Shown: piece by piece, positions 8,140 through 17,330 of the stretch | How the letters are laid out: each line of letters opens with the position of its first letter | How positions within the stretch are numbered: the first letter of the stretch is position 1 | NCBI RefSeq assembly: GCF_947488565.1 | Contig: NZ_CANKZC010000002.1 | Span: 372,001-436,000 of the forward strand | Direction: 5' to 3' | Length of the DNA: 64,000 nucleotides | Origin: an uncultured Psychrobacter sp. | GTDB lineage: Bacteria > Pseudomonadota > Gammaproteobacteria > Pseudomonadales > Moraxellaceae | The notes under the pieces: model-generated | Told to the model about the DNA's origin: nothing | Databases searched by the model: none | The model's input: the letters and a program-made list of their open reading frames with translations, nothing else | Position numbers and translations under genes: made by a program

Positions 8140-9414
8140 TTAACGAATCGTCAATACATCAATGGTAGGACGACGGAGACGAAATGGCAACCCGCGCGTA
8201 CCGATGCCACTACTGACGAATACTTGGGCGCTTGCATGTTGATACAATCCGCGCGTATTATTGAAGCCTGCATAAGAAAAAATAGTAGATTTGATACTAG
8301 CACCATTATTAGCGCGTTGCGGCTTGGGTAGGTTGCTTAGTTTTTCGCTAGATTTTGCTGATTTTGCCGCTGCAGCAATCAATAACGGCCTTGGCTTTAA
8401 TGCTTTTGGTAAATCCGTAATACTATCAAAGCGTGACGCCAGAATAACAACTGGCAGTACCGATTCTTCAATTTCAGTACACAGCTCCGCTTTATTAGCT
8501 ACCATGGTAATGTCGCTATCAATAGCATCATTCTGAGTCGGTTTGGGTAACTGAGATGTTTTTGCGACGGGATTCTTACCAGATTGCTTGCCATCAACTT
8601 GTTGACTGTTGCCTTTATAAGATGACGGCATATCCTGCCAGCCGCACAGCATCGCAACCTGCGGTGTCAGATTTGAGCTTTTTGGTTGCGCACTTGGTGT
8701 GATGTTTTTAGTAAGGGAAGTAGCAATTGGCGGTAGCAACCGGCATTGCTGACCGATATAAGTAATGTCGAGTACATCAAAAGCACACGCCAAAGTATCT
8801 TCTAATAAGGGTTGACCCTGCTTGGTCGTATTCATCGATTGATAACGTAAATCTGAGATGCTCATGACGGTATAAACAGGCTTATTGATGCCTTTAAAAA
8901 GCATCAGTTGCCCAACCAAATCCGCTCCTGGATAATAAAGCCAATCGCCAGTAATCAATACCGCATCTACCGATAGCTCGTTAATTGTCGCCACAAGCTT
9001 GCGTATATGTCGCGGTTTGCCACTATACAATCCAATACGTAAATCTGCTAATACGGCTACGTTCAGCGATGTTTTTAAGTCAATATCCACCGTCTGTCGA
9101 TGTATACGCAAGCGATTGGGCTGCACGATAACCGTATAAAAATACAACCCCATAGCTACTAATGCGATCAATACTAGCGATAATGGTAGCTGCGCCACTA
9201 CCGAAGTCACGTTTTGTGCTCGATCGATGATTAACAGTAGTGCCCAAATCGGCATGGTGTAGGCGGCATAATATAATGCCAATTTTGGCCAAATACGCAT
9301 AAAGCGCTTACTGGGGTTGGCATTAAAGGTTTGTAATCCTGACCACAATACCACGTACGCTAACAGTGCTATTGCGGTAAGCATACTTAGCGTATAGAGG
9401 GTGTGGTCAATCAT
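8140..9414 (-). CDS. Membrane-anchored metallophosphoesterase-like protein, metal ligands lost
   Basis: A 424-residue protein with three or four N-terminal membrane helices (about 7-28, 45-63, 75-98) and a cytosolic domain laid out like YkuE/YaeI metallophosphoesterases. The landmarks are recognisable but changed: the D-x-H motif is ADLRIG (124-126, His to Arg), GD is kept at 156-157, GNHD is SISD (185-188), the later S-H-x-P is ASRFDS and the GHTHGG block is AAAAKSAKSS. The final SSGIGTRGLPFRLRRPTIDVL matches the family end. A ~100-residue low-complexity insert (about 230-330) interrupts the domain. It therefore seems a pseudoenzyme with a possible structural or binding role. It lies 144 bases downstream of the Deg protease gene on the same strand. 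Confidence 0.7.
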   Translation of the reverse strand: MIDHTLYTLSMLTAIALLAYVVLWSGLQTFNANPSKRFMRIWPKLALYYAAYTMPIWALLLIIDRAQNVTSVVAQLPLSLVLIALVAMGLYFYTVIVQPNRLRIHRQTVDIDLKTSLNVAVLADLRIGLYSGKPRHIRKLVATINELSVDAVLITGDWLYYPGADLVGQLMLFKGINKPVYTVMSISDLRYQSMNTTKQGQPLLEDTLACAFDVLDITYIGQQCRLLPPIATSLTKNITPSAQPKSSNLTPQVAMLCGWQDMPSSYKGNSQQVDGKQSGKNPVAKTSQLPKPTQNDAIDSDITMVANKAELCTEIEESVLPVVILASRFDSITDLPKALKPRPLLIAAAAKSAKSSEKLSNLPKPQRANNGASIKSTIFSYAGFNNTRGLYQHASAQVFVSSGIGTRGLPFRLRRPTIDVLTIR

Positions 9415-9558
9415 GAATACCTAGCTATAATATAGACGTACAAAAATAAAGAAATACTGATTCTGATTAAAATCAAAAAACCAGCCATTATAAAGGGCGA
9501 CATCGATGATAAACAAGTCTCTTTGACGACCCTTTATGACCAGTTGTTATAATTGGCC

Positions 9559-11016
9559 CTACTCGATACGCAGTCCGATAATCGCTGGTATCCCTTGACG
9601 CATCACTTCAATGGTCACCACCCCTTTAGTCGGTAGCGACGAGATGGCATCAGAGAAATCGCTTGCAGTGGCTATAGGCTTTTGATTCAAATTGGTGATG
9701 ATATCCCCTGCCATGATACCTGAACGCGCAGCCAGTCCTGTCGGGTCAACAGCGGTAACGAGTACGCCAGTCTTGTCATCGGTTGCAAGCTCCGCTTGCT
9801 CATCTGGCGTGAGGTTACGCAGACGCAGGCCTACGCGCACTTCGTTATTTTGCTGATCACGACCCTGAGCTTGGACATCACTTGGAGCCTGACTAAGCTT
9901 ACCGGATAGCGTCAACTGCTTACCGTTACGTTGTACTTGTGCGCGAAAAGCATCATTGGGACGCGCGCGATTGATGAGGTTTAATAGGTCTGATGCTCGC
10001 ATGATTTTGCTATCGTTATACTGCAAAATAATATCACCTGTTTTAAGTCCCGCCTTTTGCGCAGGTGAATCTGGCGATACGCGGGTCAAAAGCGCACCTT
10101 GTGGCCGTGCTAACTGATAGACTTCGGCCAAGTTACGGTCGATATCCTGCGGATAGATGCCCAGATAAGCACGCGCCACTTCACCGTTAGATTTGAGCTG
10201 CTCATAAATATCCATCGCCGCATCTATCGGGATTGAAAACGACAAACCCATATAGCCCCCTGTACCACTAAAAATCCGTGAGTTGATACCGATGACTTCA
10301 CCGCGCTGGTTAAATAGTGGCCCACCTGAGTTGCCAGGATTGAGCGCCACATCTGTCTGGATAAAAGGGACACTGGTCTCGCGTGAGAAGCTGCGTGACT
10401 TAGCACTCACAATACCAGCGGAAGCTGAGTAATCAAAGCCGAATGGTGAGCCAATCGCCAATACAGGCTCACCGACTTTTATAAGATTAGAGTCGCCAAT
10501 AGGTAGCGCTGGAAACTGCCTACCTGATACTTTTAATACGGCTACATCTGAGCGCTCATCACTCCCAATCAGCGTCGCATCAAGCTCTGTACGGTCGTTT
10601 AAAGTGACAGTAATGTTATCTGCGCCTTCTACTACATGATGATTGGTAAGCATATAACCGTTAGAGGTCACAAAAAACGCAGTGCCATAAGCATGTTCAA
10701 TCGCTGGTATCACCGCCTGTTCAGGGATACGTACGCGGTCACCAAAGAACTTGCGTAATAAGTCAGCAGTCTGGGCTTTTGCCAGCTCAGCCTCACTGAC
10801 GGTCTTGGTTACATTGACCCGTGCCACGCCTGGTGTTACTTGCTGTACAAGATCAGAGAAATCAGTAGTAATGACGGCAGCTTGCGCACTAGAGACAGTC
10901 ATGGAACCGATAGCTAATGCGCTGATACCTGTGGTCATCGCTGTGCTTAAGATCGCTGTCAGTATACTGCGTTGTAGTTTGCCCTGTAGCTGATGACATT
11001 GTGATTGGCCATTCAT
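9559..11016 (-). CDS. Periplasmic serine protease, HtrA/Deg (MucD-like)
   Basis: A 485-residue exported protease of the DegP/DegQ/MucD type that degrades or refolds damaged envelope proteins. A signal peptide ends near AQA at 44-46. The trypsin-like domain has catalytic His127 (TNHHVV), Asp157 (RSDVAVL) and Ser230 (NPGNSGGPLF). Two PDZ domains follow, at about 285-370 (AYLGIYPQDI...PAQKAGLKTGDII) and 390-485 (GLRLRNLTPDE...RSGIMAGDIITNLN). Length fits DegQ/MucD. Such genes are usually induced by envelope stress; no sigma-E site was identified with confidence. Confidence 0.93.
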   Translation of the reverse strand: MNGQSQCHQLQGKLQRSILTAILSTAMTTGISALAIGSMTVSSAQAAVITTDFSDLVQQVTPGVARVNVTKTVSEAELAKAQTADLLRKFFGDRVRIPEQAVIPAIEHAYGTAFFVTSNGYMLTNHHVVEGADNITVTLNDRTELDATLIGSDERSDVAVLKVSGRQFPALPIGDSNLIKVGEPVLAIGSPFGFDYSASAGIVSAKSRSFSRETSVPFIQTDVALNPGNSGGPLFNQRGEVIGINSRIFSGTGGYMGLSFSIPIDAAMDIYEQLKSNGEVARAYLGIYPQDIDRNLAEVYQLARPQGALLTRVSPDSPAQKAGLKTGDIILQYNDSKIMRASDLLNLINRARPNDAFRAQVQRNGKQLTLSGKLSQAPSDVQAQGRDQQNNEVRVGLRLRNLTPDEQAELATDDKTGVLVTAVDPTGLAARSGIMAGDIITNLNQKPIATASDFSDAISSLPTKGVVTIEVMRQGIPAIIGLRIE

Positions 11017-11720
11017 CTCATTACTCTCCCTTTTAGACGTTTAAACATTTTGTCTTCTGTTTTTTTGATTTACTTATATAGCCTGATTGACTCGTTTTCT
11101 CTAGACTACCCAAACCAATACGCACTATGATTGGATAAACGCCGTTTGTATTATGCAGGAGAACAGTTGTCATGGCTATGTGCCTACTGCTTTATACATA
11201 AACAAGATGCCTAAACGAGTATATAGAAAAATTCGTTTGTAAAGTGTTAACTCGTATCGTCACTCTCTACTACCACTGATTGCTTGTTATGTTTGTACCT
11301 ATAACACGTTTCGTACAAGCAAAATAAAATCATGGTATGATAACAAACCAAATAAATTCAATAATAAACAAAAGTTTATAAATAATACGCAGTCATTTTC
11401 TATGAAATTATTATGTGCTAGTCTTTGTTTCTATTGGTTTGCCCTGTCTGTTTGTGCATTATAAGATGACTTGTAACTGCTTTTGAACGCTTTTTCCTAT
11501 TATATAGATTTCTACTACTATTTTTGCCGATTACGTTATATGGCATAACTACCCCTGTATGATAACCAATCGTCATAAAAAAACCGTTGTTACCGTTTGC
11601 AATAACTATTTACTATCATAAAAGTTAGGGTCTATTTTACGCTTATCAAGAGCCGCTATTAGATTGTAAGCGTCCCCCTAACGTATGTGCAGTATGACAA
11701 GCTTATAAAAGGATTAATTT
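11017..11720. other. Divergent intergenic region, Deg protease / antiporter
   Basis: About 700 AT-rich bases with no convincing gene. Promoters for both flanking genes must lie here. I found no tRNA, strong hairpin or repeat shared with other intergenic regions of this window. Confidence 0.45.
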
Positions 11721-14033
11721 ATGGATACCGCCCTATTGTTATCCGGCGTGGTTGGGATCGGCATCGCGGCCCAATGGTTGGCTTGGTACTTAAAGCAACC
11801 GTCCATTTTGTTTTTGTTGCTGATCGGCATTATTGTCGGTCCAGTATTGGGTTACTTTGACCCTGATTTGGTTTTAGGCGAGCTTATGTTCCCTATTATC
11901 TCTTTAGGTGTGGCCATTATTTTGTTTGAAGGCTCGTTGACACTTGAGTTTGATGAAATCAAGCAGCATGGAACCGTGGTGCAGATGCTGGTGTCAATCG
12001 GGGTGGTCATTACCATCGCGGTAGTGGCGCTATCGACCTATCTGTTGTTCGATGTCGACCCTTTGATTGCGTTATTATTTGGTGCGCTGGTTTGTGTGAC
12101 TGGGCCGACGGTGATTATGCCGTTACTACGTAGTGTACGTCCAAATAAAACCATCTCTAATATCCTCAAGTGGGAAGGTATCATCATCGATCCTATCGGT
12201 GCGATTGCTGTGGTATTGGTGTATGAGTACATCATCTCAGGCGGTGAGGCCAGCAGTCTTTTGCTATTTGCCAAGATTGTGGTTTTAGCGACAGCACTTG
12301 GTATGGCAGGCGCGTGGGTATTGGCGTTTTTAATGCGTCGTCATATGGTGCCTGAGTTTTTACGCAATGTCTTTACCCTCGCCTTTGTCTTAGTACTATT
12401 TTCAATATCGAACCATTTAGAGCATGAGTCTGGTCTTTTAACCGTGACCGTACTTGGCGTGGCACTGGCAAACTGGCCAAACTTCCCGCGCGATACGATT
12501 TTGGAATTTAACGAGTCGTTGACTGTTTTATTAATCTCCGTATTATTCATTATTCTTGCGGCTCGTGTAGAGCTGGCAAGCCTGATGAGCGTAGGTTTTG
12601 CAGGGATTATATTGTTGGCCATCGTGATGTTCGTCGCGCGTCCGCTATCTGTTTGGGCATCTTCTATTGGCTCCAATCTAAAGACCAATGAAAAGCTCAT
12701 GATTAGCTGGATTGGTCCGCGTGGTATTGTCGCCGCCGCCATCTCATCGCTGTTTGCCATTCGTCTGCAAGAGTACGATATTCAAGGTGTTGAGCTATTA
12801 GTACCGCTAGTCTTTATGGTCATCATCGGTACGGTCATGATTCAAGGCTTAGGCGCTAAAATGGTCGGTAATTTGCTGGGTGTACGTGAGCCTGCCACCA
12901 ACGGTATTTTGGTCGTCGGCTCAAACCCCATCGCGTTATTAGTAGCGACATCTTTACGAGATCAGGGCTTTGATGTGATCGTGGCGCATAACAACTATAC
13001 CAATATTGCCGGTGCTCGTATGAGTGGCCTACGCACTTACTTTGGTAACCCAGTCTCAGATCACGCCGATCATCATCTTGACTTGATCGGTATTGGCCAT
13101 CTGTTTGCTATGAGTACAGATAAAGAATTAAACACCTTATCTGAAATACATTATCGTCATGAATTTGGTGAACAAAAGATATTTCGTCTAAAGTTCAGCG
13201 ACGAAAAAGTCAAAAATGAGCGCGATACCAAACAATCAAACTTCCATTCTCAGTGGCTGTTTGGCAAAGACGTTACTTACACCAAGCTTGCCAGCATGCT
13301 ATCTAAAAAAGCGCGTATCAAGATTACCAATATCACTGACAGCTATAGCTTTGAGCAATACAAAGCGGATAACAAACAATTTGTCCCTTTATATACGCTC
13401 GATAAAGAAGGCAAGCTGAGTGTGATTACGGACAAATTCGATGGTGTTGTGCCCCGTGATCGTAAGCTGGTCGCTTTGGTCGTCGATGACGATATACAAC
13501 CAAAGCCTGTAGACGTGACTGACAAACAAGTACAAGCACGTGCCATCGCTGATGCACATTTTGAAGCCAACTCTAAAGCGCCTGAAAAACGCAAAGAAAA
13601 AGAGATGACTGAAGAGCTGGCCGATGAATCTGAACAAGATAACGCAACAGCAACGAAAGCTGATGTAGATGACCAGAGTCAAAGTCCACCGGCACAGTCA
13701 AACGCTACATCAGCAGCAGATTCGCTGGCAGGGTCAGATAACGTGACTGCCAAAGAAAAATCGATCAGCCCTGTAGCTAATAGCCAAGAAACTGTCAACT
13801 CAGCTGCTAAAGCTACTGAGACGACAAAGCCCGCGCAAAAAGTTTCAAGCTCAGTCGCCGCGTTAAAAGCCAATGCCAACGGTAGTGGCAGCGCACCCAA
13901 AAATAAAAAGGGCTCGCTTGATCCGAATCGTCTGCCTGATACGGATAAAAATACAGACTCCACTAAAGCTTCTGACAGTGACGATAGTGCTGGCTCCATT
14001 GACGCAGAGTCAAACAAGCGTACGGATAAATAG
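11721..14033 (+). CDS. CPA-type cation/proton antiporter with TrkA-N-like domain and acidic tail
   Basis: A 770-residue inner-membrane exchanger. Residues 1-390 hold 11-13 hydrophobic helices with NhaP-type motifs: LFEGSLTLEF near 74, CVTGPTVIMPLLR near 126 and SWIGPRGIVAAAISSLF near 334. From about 397 a Rossmann-like segment begins (GILVVGSNPIALLVATSLRDQGFDVIVA), like the TrkA-N/RCK domains that sense nucleotides or ions in K+/H+ antiporters, and continues to about 600. The last ~150 residues are a Ser/Asp/Lys/Ala-rich disordered tail. It probably exports Na+ or K+ in exchange for H+; ion choice cannot be read from sequence. A bidirectional-looking hairpin follows. Confidence 0.88.
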   Translation: MDTALLLSGVVGIGIAAQWLAWYLKQPSILFLLLIGIIVGPVLGYFDPDLVLGELMFPIISLGVAIILFEGSLTLEFDEIKQHGTVVQMLVSIGVVITIAVVALSTYLLFDVDPLIALLFGALVCVTGPTVIMPLLRSVRPNKTISNILKWEGIIIDPIGAIAVVLVYEYIISGGEASSLLLFAKIVVLATALGMAGAWVLAFLMRRHMVPEFLRNVFTLAFVLVLFSISNHLEHESGLLTVTVLGVALANWPNFPRDTILEFNESLTVLLISVLFIILAARVELASLMSVGFAGIILLAIVMFVARPLSVWASSIGSNLKTNEKLMISWIGPRGIVAAAISSLFAIRLQEYDIQGVELLVPLVFMVIIGTVMIQGLGAKMVGNLLGVREPATNGILVVGSNPIALLVATSLRDQGFDVIVAHNNYTNIAGARMSGLRTYFGNPVSDHADHHLDLIGIGHLFAMSTDKELNTLSEIHYRHEFGEQKIFRLKFSDEKVKNERDTKQSNFHSQWLFGKDVTYTKLASMLSKKARIKITNITDSYSFEQYKADNKQFVPLYTLDKEGKLSVITDKFDGVVPRDRKLVALVVDDDIQPKPVDVTDKQVQARAIADAHFEANSKAPEKRKEKEMTEELADESEQDNATATKADVDDQSQSPPAQSNATSAADSLAGSDNVTAKEKSISPVANSQETVNSAAKATETTKPAQKVSSSVAALKANANGSGSAPKNKKGSLDPNRLPDTDKNTDSTKASDSDDSAGSIDAESNKRTDK

Positions 14034-14087
14034 TCCAGATAAACAGTAATGTCAGTTTGTCATAGCAGCACTTTATCTTAATGCCAT

Positions 14088-14119
14088 AAAAAACCCCAGC
14101 TATTAAAGCTGGGGTTTTT
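14088..14119 (+). terminator. Rho-independent terminator after the antiporter gene
   Basis: Arms AAAAACCCCAGCT / AGCTGGGGTTTTT around a short ATTAA loop, 55 bases after the antiporter stop, with T-rich DNA following. Confidence 0.9.
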
Positions 14120-14166
14120 GTTTAGTAGGTTATAGACTACGGTCAGGTCAATATACAAAGGATACA

Positions 14167-14242
14167 GCGAGACTGGGATAAATTTTTTGCCGCCTCTGTT
14201 TGCGCAAGCACAGCACGCAAGAAAAATTTGTACCAGTCTAGC
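14167..14242 (+). repeat. 76-bp interspersed palindromic repeat, copy A
   Basis: One of three intergenic copies, all exactly 76 bases, the others at 52323-52398 and 54372-54447. Left arm GCGAGACTGGGATAAATTTT pairs with the right arm AAATTTGTACCAGTCTAGC; the centre GCCTCTGTTTGCGCAAGCAC is shared with few changes. It has no coding potential. Outer GATAC / GTATC bases (14161 and 14256) may extend this copy's stem. Confidence 0.82.
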
Positions 14243-14320
14243 GAATCTATGCAGTGTATCTCTTTTATTTAGTATCGACTATATAAGAGTAGCTATAAAC
14301 GCTATACGCTTACAAACATC

Positions 14321-15028
14321 CTAAACCAGCCCAAACTGCGACTCAACCGCTTGCCAGATACGCGCGCTGACCTCCTTGGCAGTACCTGATGCATCAATGC
14401 GACGAATACGCTCAGGATGTGCAGTAGCAAGCGTATCAAACCCTCTATATACTTGCGTAAAAAACGCCAGCGCCTGCTGCTCAAAGCGATCGGCTACGCT
14501 ACGCTTACCTGCACGGCTCATACCCTCAAGCACAGGTAAATCCAGCCAAAGTGTCAGCTCAGGCAACCTTGGGACAAACTGGGCGATAAGCGTCTCTATT
14601 TTTGTCAATACTTCACTATTGCCCTGCGCACGACCAAAGCCTTGGTAGGCGATAGTAGAGTCCGTAAAGCGATCACAGATGACCCAAGTACCGCGTTGTA
14701 ATGCTGGGGCAATCACTTGCTGAATATGATCACAGCGGGCGGCAAACAATAGCAGTAGCTCCGTGTCATCGTTGATGTCGGTCGTGGGGTCCAATAAAAT
14801 AGCACGCAGACGCTCAGCGAATGGACTACCGCCAGGCTCACGTGTCCGCAGATAGTCAATACCCGCTGCTTCTAAACGCGAGCAAAGCTGCTCAATAGCG
14901 GTTGTTTTGCCCACCCCTTCGGTACCCTCAAAGCTAATAAAGCGCCCACTTTCGCTCACTGTGTCTATATCGGATGCTTCTTTATCAGTAGCCAGTTGAG
15001 TCGCTTGCATATTTATAGGTACTGACAT
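14321..15028 (-). CDS. tmk: Thymidylate kinase
   Basis: Phosphorylates dTMP to dTDP. The 235-residue protein has the P-loop GTEGVGKT at 35-42, TREPGGSPFAERLR near 80-93 (DRxG-type substrate motif with Arg), and the DRFTDSTIAYQGFGR segment near 137-151 that binds dTMP. A 28-residue N-terminal extension precedes the conserved RFISFEG; starting at the internal Met7 would shorten it only slightly. It lies about 100 bases after mltG on the same strand, as in many gammaproteobacteria (pabC-mltG-tmk-holB order); holB is not next here. Confidence 0.95.
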   Translation of the reverse strand: MSVPINMQATQLATDKEASDIDTVSESGRFISFEGTEGVGKTTAIEQLCSRLEAAGIDYLRTREPGGSPFAERLRAILLDPTTDINDDTELLLLFAARCDHIQQVIAPALQRGTWVICDRFTDSTIAYQGFGRAQGNSEVLTKIETLIAQFVPRLPELTLWLDLPVLEGMSRAGKRSVADRFEQQALAFFTQVYRGFDTLATAHPERIRRIDASGTAKEVSARIWQAVESQFGLV

Positions 15029-15129
15029 GGTATTGCCTTGTATTTCAAAATTGTGTTACTTATTTTTGTGCAAAATAAAAATGGTTATCGAGCGTTTAAC
15101 GCTTGTGACCAAGTCTCGTTGCTACTCTC

Positions 15130-16395
15130 TTACTCTGGCGGTGTTTGGGACTTTCTTTCACGCATGACTTTTAAGTAGTCTCTTACCGCTTGGTTATGCT
15201 CGTCCAAGCTATTGGTAAACTTATGGCCTCCATTGCCTGTCGCCACAAAATATAAGGCTTCGCTATCAGCTGGGTGCAATGTGGCTTCGATAGAGGCAGC
15301 AGATGGCAGGGCGATAGGCGTGGGCGGCAAACCATCGATTTGATAAGTATTATATGATGTTTTTTCATCGATATCTTGACGGCGGATATTGCCATCGTAG
15401 CGACTGCCCATACCGTAAATAATGGTCGGGTCCGTCTGCATGCGCATCCCTTTATTCAATCGATTGGTAAACACAGCGGCTACCAGCTCACGCTCTTCAG
15501 GCACACTGGTTTCTTTTTCGATAATTGACGCCATAATCAATGCTTCATAAGGCGTCTTATACGGCAAATCGGCTGCACGGTTCTCCCAAGCTAGGGTCAG
15601 TGCTTGTTGCTGGCGCTTATAGAGATCTGTCAACACCTGCTTGTCACTGGCATCTTCGCCATAATAATAGGTATCAGGAGTGAACCAGCCTTCAAGATTA
15701 TATCTCACAATAGGGTCGTCGCTATTGATCACCGAATCAGGCAGTATACCCACCAGATCCAGCGCTTCTGCGATACTAGCATTGTCACTATCAGCGGTCA
15801 GTACTTCTTTTTTGATGCCTGGGTTATCGCGTAGATTTTGATACAAGTCTTTAGCGGTTTTGCCTTCGATGACTTGTACTTTTACCATCGCCACCTTTGC
15901 ACCTTGTTGTAAGACGTGCAAGGCTTCTGCTATCGTCGGGTTCTCTGGCAACTGATAGATACCTGCATGCAGCGGTGCATCTACTTGCGACTTGATATAA
16001 AACTTGGCAATACTAGCAGAAAACAGCGGGATTTGCTGTTGCCACTGCGGAAGCAAGCCATAATAAGTGTCACCCTGCTCAATCGTCACCTTTTGCTTGG
16101 GCTGCTCGATACGACCAAACAACGTTTGATAAACCATCACCAATAAAAAGGCGGCAATCAGTCCCAATACCAATAAAATCTGATAACCACGCTGCATAAA
16201 AAACGACTGGTTGTCTTTTTTATACTCACGCGGGGTGTTTCGTCCATTAATAAGCGAAATATCCGTCGCTGGTGCTTTGTCATCATTATCAGAGTCTGTA
16301 GATGTCTTAGCAGGATCGTTAATAGTGCCGTCTCGCTTGTCTGATGCAGGATCATTTGGACGTTCAGGAGGTATTTCAGGTGTAGGCTTGCTCAT
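15130..16395 (-). CDS. mltG: Endolytic murein transglycosylase MltG (YceG-like)
   Basis: Inner-membrane lytic transglycosylase that cleaves nascent glycan strands and so sets their length. The 421-residue protein has a long, polar, low-complexity cytosolic N-terminus (1-65), one membrane helix at about 71-90, a LysM-like segment (KVTIEQGDTYYGLLPQW), and the YceG catalytic domain. The catalytic Glu lies in IMASIIEKETSVPEE near residue 293-300, followed by the conserved FTNRLNKGMRMQTDPT and YNTYQIDGLPPTPI. The N-terminal extension is longer than in E. coli. pabC, its usual upstream neighbour, is 2.4 kb away because of an inserted islet. Confidence 0.95.
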   Translation of the reverse strand: MSKPTPEIPPERPNDPASDKRDGTINDPAKTSTDSDNDDKAPATDISLINGRNTPREYKKDNQSFFMQRGYQILLVLGLIAAFLLVMVYQTLFGRIEQPKQKVTIEQGDTYYGLLPQWQQQIPLFSASIAKFYIKSQVDAPLHAGIYQLPENPTIAEALHVLQQGAKVAMVKVQVIEGKTAKDLYQNLRDNPGIKKEVLTADSDNASIAEALDLVGILPDSVINSDDPIVRYNLEGWFTPDTYYYGEDASDKQVLTDLYKRQQQALTLAWENRAADLPYKTPYEALIMASIIEKETSVPEERELVAAVFTNRLNKGMRMQTDPTIIYGMGSRYDGNIRRQDIDEKTSYNTYQIDGLPPTPIALPSAASIEATLHPADSEALYFVATGNGGHKFTNSLDEHNQAVRDYLKVMRERKSQTPPE

Positions 16396-16565
16396 GGCAA
16401 CTCGCGAGGCAGATGTTTGCTAGAATTTAGCATTGAACCGTGTGCTTTTCAATGTTATTTGCATAGCTTATCGATTAACTTGGCATTTAGGCTAAGTTAT
16501 ATGGCTTAATACTAAAACCTTTTGTTGATATTTCTACGCTCACCTATTAATAATGAAAACTTATT
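16396..16565. other. Left junction of the restriction islet
   Basis: 170 AT-rich bases between the divergent mltG and dpnI-like genes. It should carry both promoters. No insertion-sequence end or attachment repeat is apparent. Confidence 0.4.
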
Positions 16566-17330
16566 ATGAATCTACATTTTAATCAAATTCTTGCTAAAAA
16601 CTATAGCTCTCAATCTCAAAAAATTCGGGTACTTAGTGAGGCATGGGTGAAAGACAATGGTTACTGCCCCAACTGTAGCACCCAGCCGTTAGCTGAATTT
16701 GCCAATAATAAGCCAGTCGCTGATTTTTATTGTTCAAACTGTGACGAGCAATATGAACTAAAAAGTAAAAAGGCAAAATTAAGCAATATCATCAATGATG
16801 GTGCTTATAAAACTATGATTGAGCGTGTCAATAGTGACGATAACCCAAGCTTTTTCTTTTTGACTTACTCCAAAGAATGCACCGTTAATAATTTTTTGAT
16901 CATTCCTAAGCATTTTTTTAAGCCAGATATGATTGTAAAACGTAAACCTTTACCAATAACTGCCAAACGTGCAGGTTGGGTTGGCTGCAATATCGATTTG
17001 CGTAAAGTGCCAGAATCAGGAAAAGTGTTTTTAGTAAAGAATCAAAAAGTCATTGCGCGCGATAACGTTACTCAACAATTTCAAAAAACGCTATTCTTAC
17101 GTAAGCAATCGCTAGACTCACGCGGCTGGACATTAGATATTTGGCAATGTATTGACAGACTTAATAATAATTTTTCTCTAAAACAGGTCTATGCTTTTGC
17201 AGATGCATTACAACTCAAACATCCTGATAATAACCACGTTCACGATAAAATCCGCCAGCAATTACAAGTGCTACGGGATAAAGGCATTATTGAGTTTTTA
17301 GGTCGTGGACACTATCGGAAAATAAACTAA
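16566..17330 (+). CDS. DpnI-type restriction endonuclease, cuts methylated GATC
   Basis: A 254-residue enzyme that I recognise along its full length as DpnI (DpnC) of Streptococcus pneumoniae, which cleaves GATC when the adenine is methylated. The PD-(D/E)xK site is intact with the same numbering: Asp53 (VADFYC), Glu64 and Lys66 (YELKSKK). Zinc is bound by Cys34, Cys37, Cys56 and Cys59. NPSFFFLTYSK, KRAGWVGCNIDL and LFLRKQSLDSRGWTL follow, then a C-terminal winged helix (about 183-254) ending FLGRGHYRKIN, which reads the methylated site. It is more AT-rich than its neighbours, consistent with transfer. Its presence implies that the host genome is not Dam-methylated. The 3' end overlaps the convergent gene. 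Confidence 0.95.
   Translation: MNLHFNQILAKNYSSQSQKIRVLSEAWVKDNGYCPNCSTQPLAEFANNKPVADFYCSNCDEQYELKSKKAKLSNIINDGAYKTMIERVNSDDNPSFFFLTYSKECTVNNFLIIPKHFFKPDMIVKRKPLPITAKRAGWVGCNIDLRKVPESGKVFLVKNQKVIARDNVTQQFQKTLFLRKQSLDSRGWTLDIWQCIDRLNNNFSLKQVYAFADALQLKHPDNNHVHDKIRQQLQVLRDKGIIEFLGRGHYRKIN

Noticed and set aside
13343..14017. Several minus frames opposite the antiporter tail
   Set aside because: They result from low-complexity codons of the plus-strand Ser/Asp/Ala-rich tail.
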